This document shows positions 51,046 through 60,222 of a stretch of DNA of 64,000 nt, piece after piece. The notes below the pieces were generated by a model that saw only the letters and a list, made by a program, of their open reading frames with translations, ran no database searches and was not told where the DNA came from. The stretch lies in the NCBI RefSeq assembly GCF_900187505.1, contig NZ_FYDL01000009.1, positions 226,308-290,307 of the forward strand, read 5' to 3'. How positions within the stretch are numbered: position 1 is the first letter of the stretch; each line of letters begins with the position of its first letter. Source of the stretch: Pseudomonas sp. Irchel s3h17 (GTDB lineage Bacteria; Pseudomonadota; Gammaproteobacteria; Pseudomonadales; Pseudomonadaceae). The position numbers and the translations under genes are program-made.

Positions 51046-51978
51046 CTAGCTGATGTCTGCTGCTTTGATCCGGTCGACTACCCGGGATGCCAGGTCATCA
51101 GGACGAAATTTGGCCAGGAAGTCATCGGCACCGACTTTCTTGACCATCGCCTGATTGAACACACCCGACAACGAAGTATGCAGGATGATATGAAGCTTTT
51201 GCATGCGAGGGTCGTTGCGTATCTCGGCCGTGAGGGTGTAGCCGTCCATTTCAGGCATTTCGATGTCGGAAATCATCATCAGAAACTCCTCTTCCGGCTT
51301 CTTGCCTTCCTCGACCAGCTTGCGCAGGTAATCCAGCGCCTGGCGACCGTCGTTCAACGCGACCACCTCGACCCCCACCGTCTGCAGGCAACGCGAGACC
51401 TGCTTGCGTGCCACCGACGAGTCATCGACCGTCAGCACTCGCAAGGACAACGCCTTGTGCTGAGTCTCGACATCCACCACGCCGACGGAAATCGCCTCCG
51501 GTGTGGGCGCCACTTCCGCCAGCACCTTCTCCACGTCGATGATTTCGACTAACTGATTGTCGACTCGAGTCACAGCGGTCAGGTAGTGATCGCGTCCCGT
51601 GCCCTTGGGTGGCGGATGGATCTCCCCCCAGTTCATGTTGACGATGCGCTCCACCGAGCGCACCAGGAAGCCCTGGGTCTTGGTGTTGTACTCCGTGATG
51701 ATCACAAAGGGATTACTTTGATCCTTCAACCCGCCCGACCCGGTGGCCATGGCCAGATCCAGAATCGGAATGGTCGCCCCCCGAATACTGGCGACACCGC
51801 ACACGACAGGGTTGGACTTGGGCATCACGGTCAGTTTCGGGCATTGCAGCACCTCCCGGACCTTGAAAACGTTAATCCCGTAGAGCTGTGGGCCGTCGAG
51901 ACGGAACAACAACAGCTCCAGGCGATTCTGCCCTACCAGTTGCGTGCGCTGGTTTACTGCATCCATTACACCAGCCAT
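51046..51978 (-). CDS. cheV: Chemotaxis coupling/response protein CheV
   Basis: A 310-residue protein. The N-terminal CheW-like domain (about 15-165) couples receptors to CheA; the C-terminal receiver domain (about 180-305) has LTVDDSSVARK at the acidic pocket, MMISDIEMPEMDGYTLT with the phospho-acceptor Asp, and the conserved Lys near DDFLAKF. Divergent from flgA. Confidence 0.93.
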   Translation of the reverse strand: MAGVMDAVNQRTQLVGQNRLELLLFRLDGPQLYGINVFKVREVLQCPKLTVMPKSNPVVCGVASIRGATIPILDLAMATGSGGLKDQSNPFVIITEYNTKTQGFLVRSVERIVNMNWGEIHPPPKGTGRDHYLTAVTRVDNQLVEIIDVEKVLAEVAPTPEAISVGVVDVETQHKALSLRVLTVDDSSVARKQVSRCLQTVGVEVVALNDGRQALDYLRKLVEEGKKPEEEFLMMISDIEMPEMDGYTLTAEIRNDPRMQKLHIILHTSLSGVFNQAMVKKVGADDFLAKFRPDDLASRVVDRIKAADIS

Positions 51979-52032
51979 GCCCAGACTCCTACACCAACGC
52001 TAAGTGTGTTGCGACGCACATTCATCACTAAA

Positions 52033-52048
52033 CGGCACGGCGCTTGCT
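52033..52048 (+). promoter_or_regulatory. RpoN-like promoter in front of flgA
   Basis: CGGCACGGCGCTTGCT has GG-N10-GC spacing and differs from TGGCAC-N5-TTGC in the first base. Its GC ends only 12 bp before the annotated ATG (52060), so the predicted transcript would have almost no leader. The match or the start choice may need revision. Confidence 0.55.
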
Positions 52049-52059
52049 TTTGAACTGCC

Positions 52060-52821
52060 ATGAACGTGAACACGACATTATTCCGACGCCTGACCTCAAC
52101 CTGCCGCCGATGGCGCTGCGTGGTTGCGGCGGCGTGTGTTTTCAATGCTGGCAGCCCTGCCCTTGCCGACCCGGTTACCTTGCCTGATCTACTTATCGGC
52201 GTCACTCAGGGCTTTCTTGAATTCACCGTAGAAGACTATCTGGCCACCAGTCAAACCGCAGGCCGCTATGAAATCGAGGTCAATCAACTCGACCCGCGCT
52301 TGCGCATGCCCATGTGCGACAAGGAATTGACAGCGACGCTGGAAAGCCCCGCCAAGCCGTTGGGACGCGTCACGGTGCGGGTGCGGTGCGACGGCGCCTC
52401 GCCCTGGACAGTCTTCGTCCCCGCCCAGGTCCACCTGTTCCGCGAGGTCGTGACTACCACCCGGCCCCTCAAGCGCGCCGGGATCATCGAAGCTTTCGAC
52501 GTGATGCTGCGCGAGCGCGACATCAGCCTGATCAACCAGGGGTACCTGACGAATGTGGATCAGGCGATCGGGCAAAAACTTGTCCGGTCCATGGTCAATG
52601 ACCAGGTCATTACCCTGGTACACATGGAGCAGGCCGAAGTCGTGCGCAAGGGCGACCAGGTCGTGATCACCGCCCGCAGCGGAACCCTCAGCGTACGGAT
52701 GCCGGGCGAAGCACTGGCCAATGGCGGTTTGAACGAGCAGATCCGGGTCAAGAACCTGAACTCTCAACGAGTGATCAAGGCGCAAGTGACCGCGCCCGGC
52801 CAGGTTGAGGTCGCCATGTAG
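52060..52821 (+). CDS. flgA: Flagellar P-ring assembly chaperone FlgA
   Basis: A 253-residue periplasmic chaperone for FlgI. A signal peptide (RRWRCVVAAACVFNAGSPALA) is cleaved before DPVTLPD. The SAF domain lies in about 125-185 (VTTTRPLKRAGIIEAFDVML), and GTLSVRMPGEALANGG is the conserved C-terminal segment. The start rests on the signal peptide; no Shine-Dalgarno is evident. Confidence 0.9.
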   Translation: MNVNTTLFRRLTSTCRRWRCVVAAACVFNAGSPALADPVTLPDLLIGVTQGFLEFTVEDYLATSQTAGRYEIEVNQLDPRLRMPMCDKELTATLESPAKPLGRVTVRVRCDGASPWTVFVPAQVHLFREVVTTTRPLKRAGIIEAFDVMLRERDISLINQGYLTNVDQAIGQKLVRSMVNDQVITLVHMEQAEVVRKGDQVVITARSGTLSVRMPGEALANGGLNEQIRVKNLNSQRVIKAQVTAPGQVEVAM

Positions 52822-52908
52822 AGCGCTGGCGCGTAATCGACCCATTCCCTAAACTGTGCCTCACGCAGGGCAAATGCCGACGCGCCCGCGCTCATGGATA
52901 AATGAGCC

Positions 52909-52935
52909 TAAAGTTTTTTCGGGATTGGCCGAAAA
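52909..52935 (+). promoter_or_regulatory. FliA (sigma-28) promoter of flgM
   Basis: TAAA (52909-52912), 15 bp spacer, GCCGAAAA (52928-52935): close to the TAAA-N15-GCCGATAA consensus. It lies 37 bp upstream of flgM, fitting autogenous control of the anti-sigma factor. Confidence 0.8.
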
Positions 52936-52972
52936 CATGGCAAGCGTCCAAATTCCCAGAGGTTTTTTCATC

Positions 52973-53299
52973 ATGGTCATTGATTTCAGCCGCATAAACA
53001 GCGCACCCACGCTCACGAGCAGTTCGCGTACCGGCGCCCCCCAGGAAACCGGTGAAGCCGCCAGAACCGCGCCGTTGTCGACCCAGGCCGAACAGGTCGG
53101 GGCCAGCCAGAGCGGGGAATCGGTACACCTCAGCAACGAGGCTCAGCAGTTGCAGAAGATCACTGACACGCTGCGCGAAGAGCCTGCCGTCGACAAGGCC
53201 CGCGTAGCCGAGTTGAAAGCCGCCATTGCCGATGGCAGTTATAAAGTCGACAGCAACCGCGTCGCCAGCAAACTGCTCAACTTCGAAGCCCAGCGCTAG
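52973..53299 (+). CDS. flgM: Anti-sigma-28 factor FlgM
   Basis: A 108-residue protein that holds FliA inactive until it is exported through the completed hook. [18 protein letters not shown] is the N-terminal export part; the C-terminal FliA-binding half has [20 protein letters not shown] then [13 protein letters not shown]. The ATG at 52973 follows CAGAGG. Confidence 0.92.
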   Translation: MVIDFSRINSAPTLTSSSRTGAPQETGEAARTAPLSTQAEQVGASQSGESVHLSNEAQQLQKITDTLREEPAVDKARVAELKAAIADGSYKVDSNRVASKLLNFEAQR

Positions 53300-53348
53300 C
53301 CGACGGCCGGCGCCAGGGCTTTTGGACGCTAAAAACCCAAGGCCTGCC

Positions 53349-53816
53349 ATGCACGATACTAATTTACTGCAACTGATCACCGACGATTTTGCTCCAGCGC
53401 AACAGTTGCTGGATTTGCTGCAGCAAGAATCCCTTGCCCTGCACGGTCGCGACATGCCGCTGCTGGAGGCCATTTTGGCCAGCAAGCAAGGCCTGATCAT
53501 TCTGCTGGAGCAGCATGGCCGCCGGCGCAGCGAAGTGCTGGCCAGCCTCAACCTGCCGACTGACCGCAGCGGCCTGGAGCAACTCGCCGCCCACTCCGGC
53601 ATTGGCCAGGAACTGCTGGCGCAAAGCGATGTGCTCAATCAACTGCTCGAAGACTGCCAGGTCGCCAATGAGCGCAATGGCCGTTCGATCCAGGTGCAGC
53701 AAGCCAGCACCGCCCATCAGTTGAGAATCCTCAACGGGGGCGAGTCTCCAACCCTCTACGACGCTCGCGGATCAACCGCCATGCTGGTGAAGCCGCGCCC
53801 GCTCAGCCAGGCCTGA
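53349..53816 (+). CDS. flgN: FlgN-family export chaperone
   Basis: A 155-residue, largely helical protein that chaperones hook-associated proteins FlgK/FlgL. LLDLLQQESLALHGRDMPLL is the usual N-terminal helix region. The start at 53349 (MHDTNLLQLIT) is clear. It lies 49 bp downstream of flgM. Confidence 0.88.
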   Translation: MHDTNLLQLITDDFAPAQQLLDLLQQESLALHGRDMPLLEAILASKQGLIILLEQHGRRRSEVLASLNLPTDRSGLEQLAAHSGIGQELLAQSDVLNQLLEDCQVANERNGRSIQVQQASTAHQLRILNGGESPTLYDARGSTAMLVKPRPLSQA

Positions 53817-53910
53817 CCCCATCATTCAGTGCGCCCTATGAAGGCGCCAAACATGCTGGCAGAATGCTAGCCTTGCGTGTGACCGTATCCTGCCTGGAGA
53901 TTGAAAAGCC

Positions 53911-54657
53911 GTGTTCAACGCCTCAAACGCGGAAGATGCTCCGCAGCCACCAAAGGTGCTTGCGACCCCTTTGGAAATCGCCGGTCATCTGCGAATGCTG
54001 CAAGAGAGCCACGATCCCCTGATCATTACGTTCCATGAGCGCAGCCAGCGTTTCCAGAGCTATCTGGTCGAAGTGGATCGCGAGAACAACATGCTCGCGC
54101 TGGACGAAATGATCCCCCGCGATGGCGAGCGCTTCCTGCTGGCGGGCGAACCTTTCCGCATCGAAGGCTTTCACGAAGGCGTACGCATTGCCTGGGAAAG
54201 CAACGGCCTGTTGACCATCGACGAATCCACGGGTGACCGCTGTTACCGTGGCACGCTGCCCGATGAAGTGGTGTACCACCAGCGTCGCAATGCCTTTCGT
54301 GCTGCCTTGAAACTGGCGCAACTGGTCAACATCGAACTGGCGGGCGAAAAACTCAAGGCGCCTTTGAACGGCAAGTTGCTGGACATTTCAGCAACCGGCT
54401 GCAAGCTGCGTTTTGACGGCGACATCACCAACGGCCTGCAACTGGGCCAGGTCTACGAGCGCTTTGTCGCCGCCCTGCCCTTCGGCAGCATGACGGCCCC
54501 GGTAGAACTGCGTTACCTGCATCACGAAGAAAAAATCGACACCACCTTCGCCGGCGTACGTTTTCACAACATGAGCGGCCTGGTACAGCGCCAGGTCGAG
54601 CGTTTTGTCTATCAGTTGCAGCGCGAGGCACGTCGCTTCGACAAAGACGACTTCTGA
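53911..54657 (+). CDS. ycgR: Flagellar brake protein YcgR (PilZ domain)
   Basis: A 248-residue c-di-GMP effector that slows the flagellar motor. The N-terminal YcgR domain is about 15-110; the PilZ domain has [11 protein letters not shown] (RxxxR) and [13 protein letters not shown] (DxSxxG). GTG start at 53911. It is followed by a strong terminator. Confidence 0.92.
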   Translation: MFNASNAEDAPQPPKVLATPLEIAGHLRMLQESHDPLIITFHERSQRFQSYLVEVDRENNMLALDEMIPRDGERFLLAGEPFRIEGFHEGVRIAWESNGLLTIDESTGDRCYRGTLPDEVVYHQRRNAFRAALKLAQLVNIELAGEKLKAPLNGKLLDISATGCKLRFDGDITNGLQLGQVYERFVAALPFGSMTAPVELRYLHHEEKIDTTFAGVRFHNMSGLVQRQVERFVYQLQREARRFDKDDF

Positions 54658-54670
54658 TCCGAAGGCATCA

Positions 54671-54712
54671 AAAAAACGGGCAGTCCCTGACGGTGACTGC
54701 CCGTTTTTTTTG
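54671..54712. terminator. Bidirectional intrinsic terminator
   Basis: An 11-bp stem AAAACGGGCAGT / ACTGCCCGTTTT with A and T tracts on the two sides lies between the convergent ycgR and MFS genes. It has no insertion, unlike the terminators at 46448 and 49945. Confidence 0.88.
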
Positions 54713-54715
54713 CCC

Positions 54716-56101
54716 TCAGGGCCTGGCGCCACTCAGGTCTGACGGATACTCCGGCGGCGGATCCTCGGGGTCGGAGCCGGACTCATCGGCCTGGCTATCC
54801 GGTTGTACCTCGGACTCAGGGTCTGGCTCAGGGCTGGCACCGTTTTGCATCTGATCCTGCACCACCTGCTCATCCACCCGTGGGTCGAGCGCCGCCACCA
54901 AGGGTGAGCTGGTCATGTTGTCGGGCATCGCAACGTGATGCAGCGGGGCATCATCGACCTGATGCAGATTGGTCACGGCTTTCGGACGAATGCGCCAGAC
55001 CAGGACCAGGGCGAAAAAACTGAAAAACGCATAGAGCATCTGGCTGCCGAAATACTTCATCAGCACACCGGCCACCAGCGGCCCGATGCTCGCGCCTACG
55101 CCGTAAGTCATCAACAGCATGGCCGTCAGCGACACCCGGCGATCGCCCTCGACGTGGTCGTTGGAAAACGCCACCGCCAGCGGATACAGGCAGAACTGCA
55201 CGAGCGAGCACGCGAAGCCAGCAATGAACAGCACCTCAAGCGGCACCTGCGGCATGATCGCCAGGGGCAACGCCGCCAGCGCCAGGCAAATCGCGAAACT
55301 GCGGATCAGCAGCGCCCGGTCATAGCGGTCCGACAGCCAGCCCAACGGCCACTGCACCAACAGGCCGGCAAAAATGCAGCTGCCCATGAACAGACCCACC
55401 TGCTCGGTGGACAAGCCTTGCTGCGAGGCATAGAGCGGCGCCAGACCATAGAACGAGCCGACAATCAGCCCGGCCCCCAATACCGTGCTGAGCGACTGCG
55501 GCACCCGCTTCATGAAGAAGCGTGGCTCCATGGGAGCCGGGTGCAAGGGCGCCGGGTGAATGCGCCGGGTCAGGGTCACCGGCACCAGGCACAGGGCAAA
55601 ACACAGCGCCACCAGCATCAGCAACTCCGGCCCCAGGGCCGGGTGCATGACCAGAATCAGCTGGCCCAACACCAGCCCCAGGTAGGAGGCGATCATATAG
55701 CCGCTGAATACCACGCCGCGCTGCTTGGCGTCGGCCTGCTCGTTCAGCCAGCTCTCGATGACCATGTACTGGCACATCATGCCCAGCCCCACGACCACCC
55801 GCAGTATCAGCCAGGCCGGGAGCCAGTCGACCAGCCCGTGGCCGAGGATCGCCGCACCGACGATCCCCGCACAGGCCGAGTAAGCCCGGATATGCCCGAC
55901 CCGGGCAATCAGCCGGTGACCGATTTTTCCGCCCAGCACCAGGCCAAAGTAGTTGGCGGCCATCAACGCACCGACCCACAGACCGTCGACTTGGTCCGCG
56001 GCGAGGCGCAGCGCCAGGTAGGTGCTGAGTAAGCCCGAGCCGATCAACATCATCAGCGAGGCGAAATAAAGCGCTCGAAAGGATTTCCAGATTTGGCGCA
56101 T
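54716..56101 (-). CDS. MFS transporter with acidic C-terminal tail (YcaD-like)
   Basis: A 461-residue membrane protein with 12 hydrophobic helices. The early segment SGLLSTYLALRLAADQVDGL and WLNEQADAKQRGVVFSGY are typical of the YcaD branch. Residues about 415-461 form an acidic, Pro-rich tail. Substrate unknown. It starts 71 bp after the GS-like gene stop on the same strand. Confidence 0.85.
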   Translation of the reverse strand: MRQIWKSFRALYFASLMMLIGSGLLSTYLALRLAADQVDGLWVGALMAANYFGLVLGGKIGHRLIARVGHIRAYSACAGIVGAAILGHGLVDWLPAWLILRVVVGLGMMCQYMVIESWLNEQADAKQRGVVFSGYMIASYLGLVLGQLILVMHPALGPELLMLVALCFALCLVPVTLTRRIHPAPLHPAPMEPRFFMKRVPQSLSTVLGAGLIVGSFYGLAPLYASQQGLSTEQVGLFMGSCIFAGLLVQWPLGWLSDRYDRALLIRSFAICLALAALPLAIMPQVPLEVLFIAGFACSLVQFCLYPLAVAFSNDHVEGDRRVSLTAMLLMTYGVGASIGPLVAGVLMKYFGSQMLYAFFSFFALVLVWRIRPKAVTNLHQVDDAPLHHVAMPDNMTSSPLVAALDPRVDEQVVQDQMQNGASPEPDPESEVQPDSQADESGSDPEDPPPEYPSDLSGARP

Positions 56102-56172
56102 CGGCGTTCCGGGCGGCTCCTTGCAGTGAGTATCGGGCTACCGTCAACGATAGCCCGACGGCGACGGGTCGG

Positions 56173-57516
56173 TTATGCCTGGGCTGCTAAAACGCGCCGC
56201 TCCCAGGGAGTGATTTCATCAAGGAAACTGGTCAACTCCATGGTCTTCGAAGCGATGTAGCCTTCGATGAACTCCTTGCCGAACAGTTCCTTCGCCAACT
56301 GGCTACGTTTCAGACGCTCGAGAGCCGCATGCAAGGTACATGGCAGCGACAAACTTTCTGGCACTTCAAATTCGCCCTGGATGGGCGCAGTTGGCTCCAG
56401 CTGGTTTTCAATACCGTGCAGGCCCGCCGCAAGACTGGCGGCAATGGCCAGGTACGGGTTGGCGTCAGCACCCGGCAGGCGGTTCTCGACCCGTCGCGCG
56501 ACCGCTGCGCTGGCCGGAATCCGCAAGCCGGCCGCCCGGTTGTCGTGGGACCAGCAGGCGTTGTTCGGTGATGCGTAAGGATGGCACAGCCGCTGATAAG
56601 AGTTCACGTTCGGCGCGAACAGCGCCGTGAAGTCCGCCATGGCCGCCTGCTGGCCACCGATGAAGTGCCGAAATCGGGCCGTCGGTTGCCCGGCCTCATC
56701 GCTGAAAACATTACGCCCGGTCCCGATCTCGACCACACTCTGGTGAATGTGCATCGAACTGCCCGGCGTATGCGGCAACGGCTTGGCCATGCACACCACG
56801 GTCAAGCCGTGCTTGAGCGCCACTTCCTTGAGCAGGTGCTTGAACAGGAAGGTCTGGTCGGCCAGCAGCAAGGGATCGCCGTGCAACAGGTTGATCTCGA
56901 ACTGACTGACACCCATCTCGTGCATAAAGGTATCGCGCGGCAACCCCAGCGCCGCCATGCACTCGTAGACTTCAGTGAAGAACGGCCGCAAGCCGTTGTT
57001 GGAACTGACGCTGAAGGCCGACTGGCCGTCCTCGCGGCGCCCATCCAGGCCGACAGGCGGCTGGAAGGCCTGGGTCGGGTCAGTGTTGGGGGCGAACACG
57101 AAGAACTCCATCTCGGTCGCCACCACCGGTGCCAGGCCGAGCGCGGCATAACGGGCGATCACCGCTTTCAACTGGCCGCGGGTGGACAGTTGCGAGCTTG
57201 CGCCGCTCAACTCGTCGGCGTCACAGATGGCCAATGCACGAGGCGGCTGGCTCCAGGGCAAGCGATGGATCTGTTGCGGGTCAGCGTTGAGCGCCAGGTC
57301 GCCGTCGTCACTGCCGTAAAAGCGTGCGGGCGGGTATCCGCCCATGATGCATTGCAGCAGCACGCCCCGCGCCATCTGCAAACGTCGCCCCTCGAGGAAA
57401 CCCTCAGCGGTCATTACCTTGCCGCGCGGCACGCCATTGAGGTCCGGCGTGACACACTCAATCTCATCAATGCCGGTCAATCGCTGCGCGAGTGAGCTCT
57501 GGCCATCGGTCGTCAT
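56173..57516 (-). CDS. Glutamine synthetase family protein (amine or amino-acid glutamylation)
   Basis: A 447-residue type I GS-fold ligase with an N-terminal beta-grasp (ECVTPDLNGVPRGKVMTAEG) and catalytic motifs VATEMEFFVFA, EMGVSQFEINLLHG, GSSMHIHQS and NSYQRL. The same group as the gene at 3489 but only distantly similar to it by eye; the two probably use different amines. Upstream, on the same strand, lies the kinase/regulator pair. Confidence 0.82.
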   Translation of the reverse strand: MTTDGQSSLAQRLTGIDEIECVTPDLNGVPRGKVMTAEGFLEGRRLQMARGVLLQCIMGGYPPARFYGSDDGDLALNADPQQIHRLPWSQPPRALAICDADELSGASSQLSTRGQLKAVIARYAALGLAPVVATEMEFFVFAPNTDPTQAFQPPVGLDGRREDGQSAFSVSSNNGLRPFFTEVYECMAALGLPRDTFMHEMGVSQFEINLLHGDPLLLADQTFLFKHLLKEVALKHGLTVVCMAKPLPHTPGSSMHIHQSVVEIGTGRNVFSDEAGQPTARFRHFIGGQQAAMADFTALFAPNVNSYQRLCHPYASPNNACWSHDNRAAGLRIPASAAVARRVENRLPGADANPYLAIAASLAAGLHGIENQLEPTAPIQGEFEVPESLSLPCTLHAALERLKRSQLAKELFGKEFIEGYIASKTMELTSFLDEITPWERRVLAAQA

Positions 57517-57613
57517 GACTCAATCCTTGTTGTAATGCGGGCCGCGAACGGCGACATGTACAAAATAGGCTTCAGCCGTTCGGAATATCAAGCAGGCCCA
57601 ACGAATAAAGCAC

Positions 57614-58306
57614 CTACGGCAGGTAAAGACTGAACAGCCCGCCGCCCAGTGGCCCGCCATTGCTGATCTCGGTGCGCCCCTGCACGTCATTACGCTGGTG
57701 CAGCCGGGCAATGCGCGCGGCGAAATACAGACCCAGACCGGTACTGCCACTGGCCGGGTTGATACCCTGCACATAGTCAGCCTGACGCTCGATCATCCGG
57801 GTCGGGTAGCCCTCGCCATCGTCATTGATCGTCAGCACCAACTGCCCGGTTTCCTCGCCCACACTGATCAGCAGCGAACTGCGGGCATAGCGGATGGCAT
57901 TGTTGATGCCGTTGGCCAGTACCGTGCCGATCAACTCACGATCGAAGAACCCGAGCGGGCTCAAGGGGTCGACCTCGTACGTCACCAGAATGCCGCGACT
58001 CTTGAACACCTCTTGATGCGCAGCCAATTGCGCTTCAATGAAATCGTCCAGTTCATGGTAGTCCGGGCGTAACGGCAACTGGTTGACGCCCAGTTTGTAG
58101 AGCCCCAGCAACTGCACCAGCATGCCGTTGAGATGGGCGAATTCGAAGTCGATCACACCCTGCTCGCCGCTTTGCTGCTGCGCTTCGGACAAGCGAGCAA
58201 GCCACTGACCATGCGCCTGCATCAGTACGGCCAGGGAGTTCTTCATGTCGTGGACGGTGGAGGCAATCACCGTGGAAAAATCGAGCCCCGGTTCACTCTC
58301 GTTCAT
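57614..58306 (-). CDS. Sensor histidine kinase without input domain
   Basis: A 230-residue soluble kinase. IASTVHDMKNSLAVL is the H-box with the phospho-acceptor His; GINNAIRYAR is the N-box, DDGEGYPTRMI the G1 box, and GSTGLGLYFAARI the G2 box. There is no membrane or sensory domain, so it must sense through a partner. It overlaps the response-regulator stop by 4 bp. Confidence 0.86.
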   Translation of the reverse strand: MNESEPGLDFSTVIASTVHDMKNSLAVLMQAHGQWLARLSEAQQQSGEQGVIDFEFAHLNGMLVQLLGLYKLGVNQLPLRPDYHELDDFIEAQLAAHQEVFKSRGILVTYEVDPLSPLGFFDRELIGTVLANGINNAIRYARSSLLISVGEETGQLVLTINDDGEGYPTRMIERQADYVQGINPASGSTGLGLYFAARIARLHQRNDVQGRTEISNGGPLGGGLFSLYLP

Positions 58307-59907
58307 TCGCCAAACGCCTTGTCTCGCAACTTTTGATAACGCGGATACCGCAGGTCACTCTCGGGCATCAGGCCGACCCTCTTCAAGCAGCGACGGCATT
58401 CGTCCAGCAGGGTCGCGTCAAGGCTGGCCGTGTTCCCGTGCAACAGCGACTGCGCCATGTTGAGGGCGATGCTGATGTTCTTCGGTTGCAGCAGCAGCGC
58501 ACCGCGAAACAATTCCCGGGCTTCGGTCAGCGCACCGGCCTTGTAGCTGCGAACGCCCTGCCGGTTGAGGTCGGCCGCCGCGGTACCGGAATTGAGAATC
58601 GCAGGGTCATCGGTCTGCTTGGCAATGCCCTGCATCACCACCGGGTCGTCACCGTAGATTTCCGCGCAGTTTTTCAACATCGAATTACCGGCGTCAGCCT
58701 GCCCCAGCATCTTCAACTGCTTGGCCACCAGCAACGCCGCTTCGGCGCTCATGAACTGCTCCATGCCATCGAGACGGATCAACGCTTGCTCGGTGAGCTT
58801 GTCCGCGGTTTCCGCATCGTTGATCAGCAGGCTGGTGGCCTTCATCAGGCGGGCCCGGATCTGCAGGCCCGGGTCATTGGGATTGTCCTTGGCGACCGCG
58901 CTCAACGTCTGGTTGATCTCAAGGCGCGTGCGGGTATCCAGGCCTCTTTCGCTGCCCTTGCTGATCAGTGCGTGCGCCAGGCCGAGGTTGCTCTCCGGGT
59001 CCTTGAAGCGCGACTGCGCACCTTGGGATACCGCCTGGCGATAGGCGCGTGCGGAGGTGTCGAAGTCTTCGTTGGTCATCGCCAGCTTGCCCAGCAAGGC
59101 CTGTCGACGCACCGCCAGGGGGGAAAGGCGAACCGCCTCTTCCAGTACACGCTGTGCCGTCCTGGTGTCGCCCTGGGCCACCAGCACATCGGCCAGTCCG
59201 TCGTACAACCCGGGCATCATCGGAAACACCTTCAGCGCCTTTTCGTACAACGTCTTGGCCTGGCCGGACTGGCCGCGCTTGAACAGTAATCGCCCCAGAC
59301 CGGCATAGGCCCAAGGCAGCGGGCGGTCCGCCAGAATGCTGTTGTACAGTCGCTCCAGCGCTTCGTTCTGGTTCATGTCGCGCAGCGCATCGGCGCGATA
59401 GCGCAGGCACAGCGGCGCATAGCGCGGGTCCTGCTTGCACAGGGCAACGCAGGCGTTCAGCACCTCGACCGGCTTGCCCCGGTCCAGCGCCTGCATGATC
59501 GGCTTGAGCAAGGTCTTGCGCTGCTCCAGTCGCTCCAGCCGCTGGGCAAGCCCGGCGCGGTTGAACGGCTTGGTCAGGTAGGCATCCGGCTCATGTTCAA
59601 GGGCGCTGAGCACCATCGCCTGGCTACTCTCGGCGGTGACCATGAGGAACACACTTTCGTGGCTGATCAGCTTATCGACCATCAGGTCTTCGAGTACCTG
59701 CTGACCATTCTTCTTGCCATCGCCCAGGTGGTAGTCCTGCAGGATGAAGTCGTAGCGCTTCTGCGAACACATGCGCAGCGCGGCCTCGCCGGTGTCGGCC
59801 GTGTCGACATCCTTGACCCCCAGTTCACGCAACATCGACCTGACGGAACTGCGGAAATCCGAGAAATCATCGACGATCAAAAAACTCTTTTGGTGGTACG
59901 CCAGCAT
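58303..59907 (-). CDS. Response regulator with C-terminal TPR repeats
   Basis: A 534-residue protein. The receiver domain (about 1-125) has FLIVDDFSDFRSS (acid pocket), ILQDYHLGDGKKNG (phospho-acceptor Asp) and YLTKPFN (Lys). The remainder is mostly TPR helices (WAYAGLGRLLFKRGQSGQAK), so output is likely protein binding, not DNA binding. The ATG at 59907 (MLAYHQKSF) is preferred to a longer start. It is expressed with the downstream kinase. Confidence 0.85.
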   Translation of the reverse strand: MLAYHQKSFLIVDDFSDFRSSVRSMLRELGVKDVDTADTGEAALRMCSQKRYDFILQDYHLGDGKKNGQQVLEDLMVDKLISHESVFLMVTAESSQAMVLSALEHEPDAYLTKPFNRAGLAQRLERLEQRKTLLKPIMQALDRGKPVEVLNACVALCKQDPRYAPLCLRYRADALRDMNQNEALERLYNSILADRPLPWAYAGLGRLLFKRGQSGQAKTLYEKALKVFPMMPGLYDGLADVLVAQGDTRTAQRVLEEAVRLSPLAVRRQALLGKLAMTNEDFDTSARAYRQAVSQGAQSRFKDPESNLGLAHALISKGSERGLDTRTRLEINQTLSAVAKDNPNDPGLQIRARLMKATSLLINDAETADKLTEQALIRLDGMEQFMSAEAALLVAKQLKMLGQADAGNSMLKNCAEIYGDDPVVMQGIAKQTDDPAILNSGTAAADLNRQGVRSYKAGALTEARELFRGALLLQPKNISIALNMAQSLLHGNTASLDATLLDECRRCLKRVGLMPESDLRYPRYQKLRDKAFGE

Positions 59908-60222
59908 CGAAGATTCCAGGCAATTAAGAAGATGAACCCAAAGACACATGCAACAGCCAGCTCAATGTCGCGGCCCGGTTTGGCGCAGCGCAGGACAACG
60001 ACCCGTCGGGTTATCGGCCGCACTGGGCATTCCCTTGAAGGCGTCGGCAAACAATCACGAAATTGTCGGAAAATCCCAGGGTCGACCGGATGACGACGGG
60101 CCAATTTGATCTATACCCAGTATTGCGGATGTTGATCACCCCCCTTGATCGCAGACTGCCAATGGCCCGTCGTATTGCGCCGGACTCATGGTCAATGCCT
60201 TGAACCGGGCAAGGAGTCAGCA
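59908..60222. other. 315-bp divergent intergenic region
   Basis: It separates the leftward regulator from the rightward permease and must hold both promoters. No gene, repeat or strong hairpin was recognised. Confidence 0.55.
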
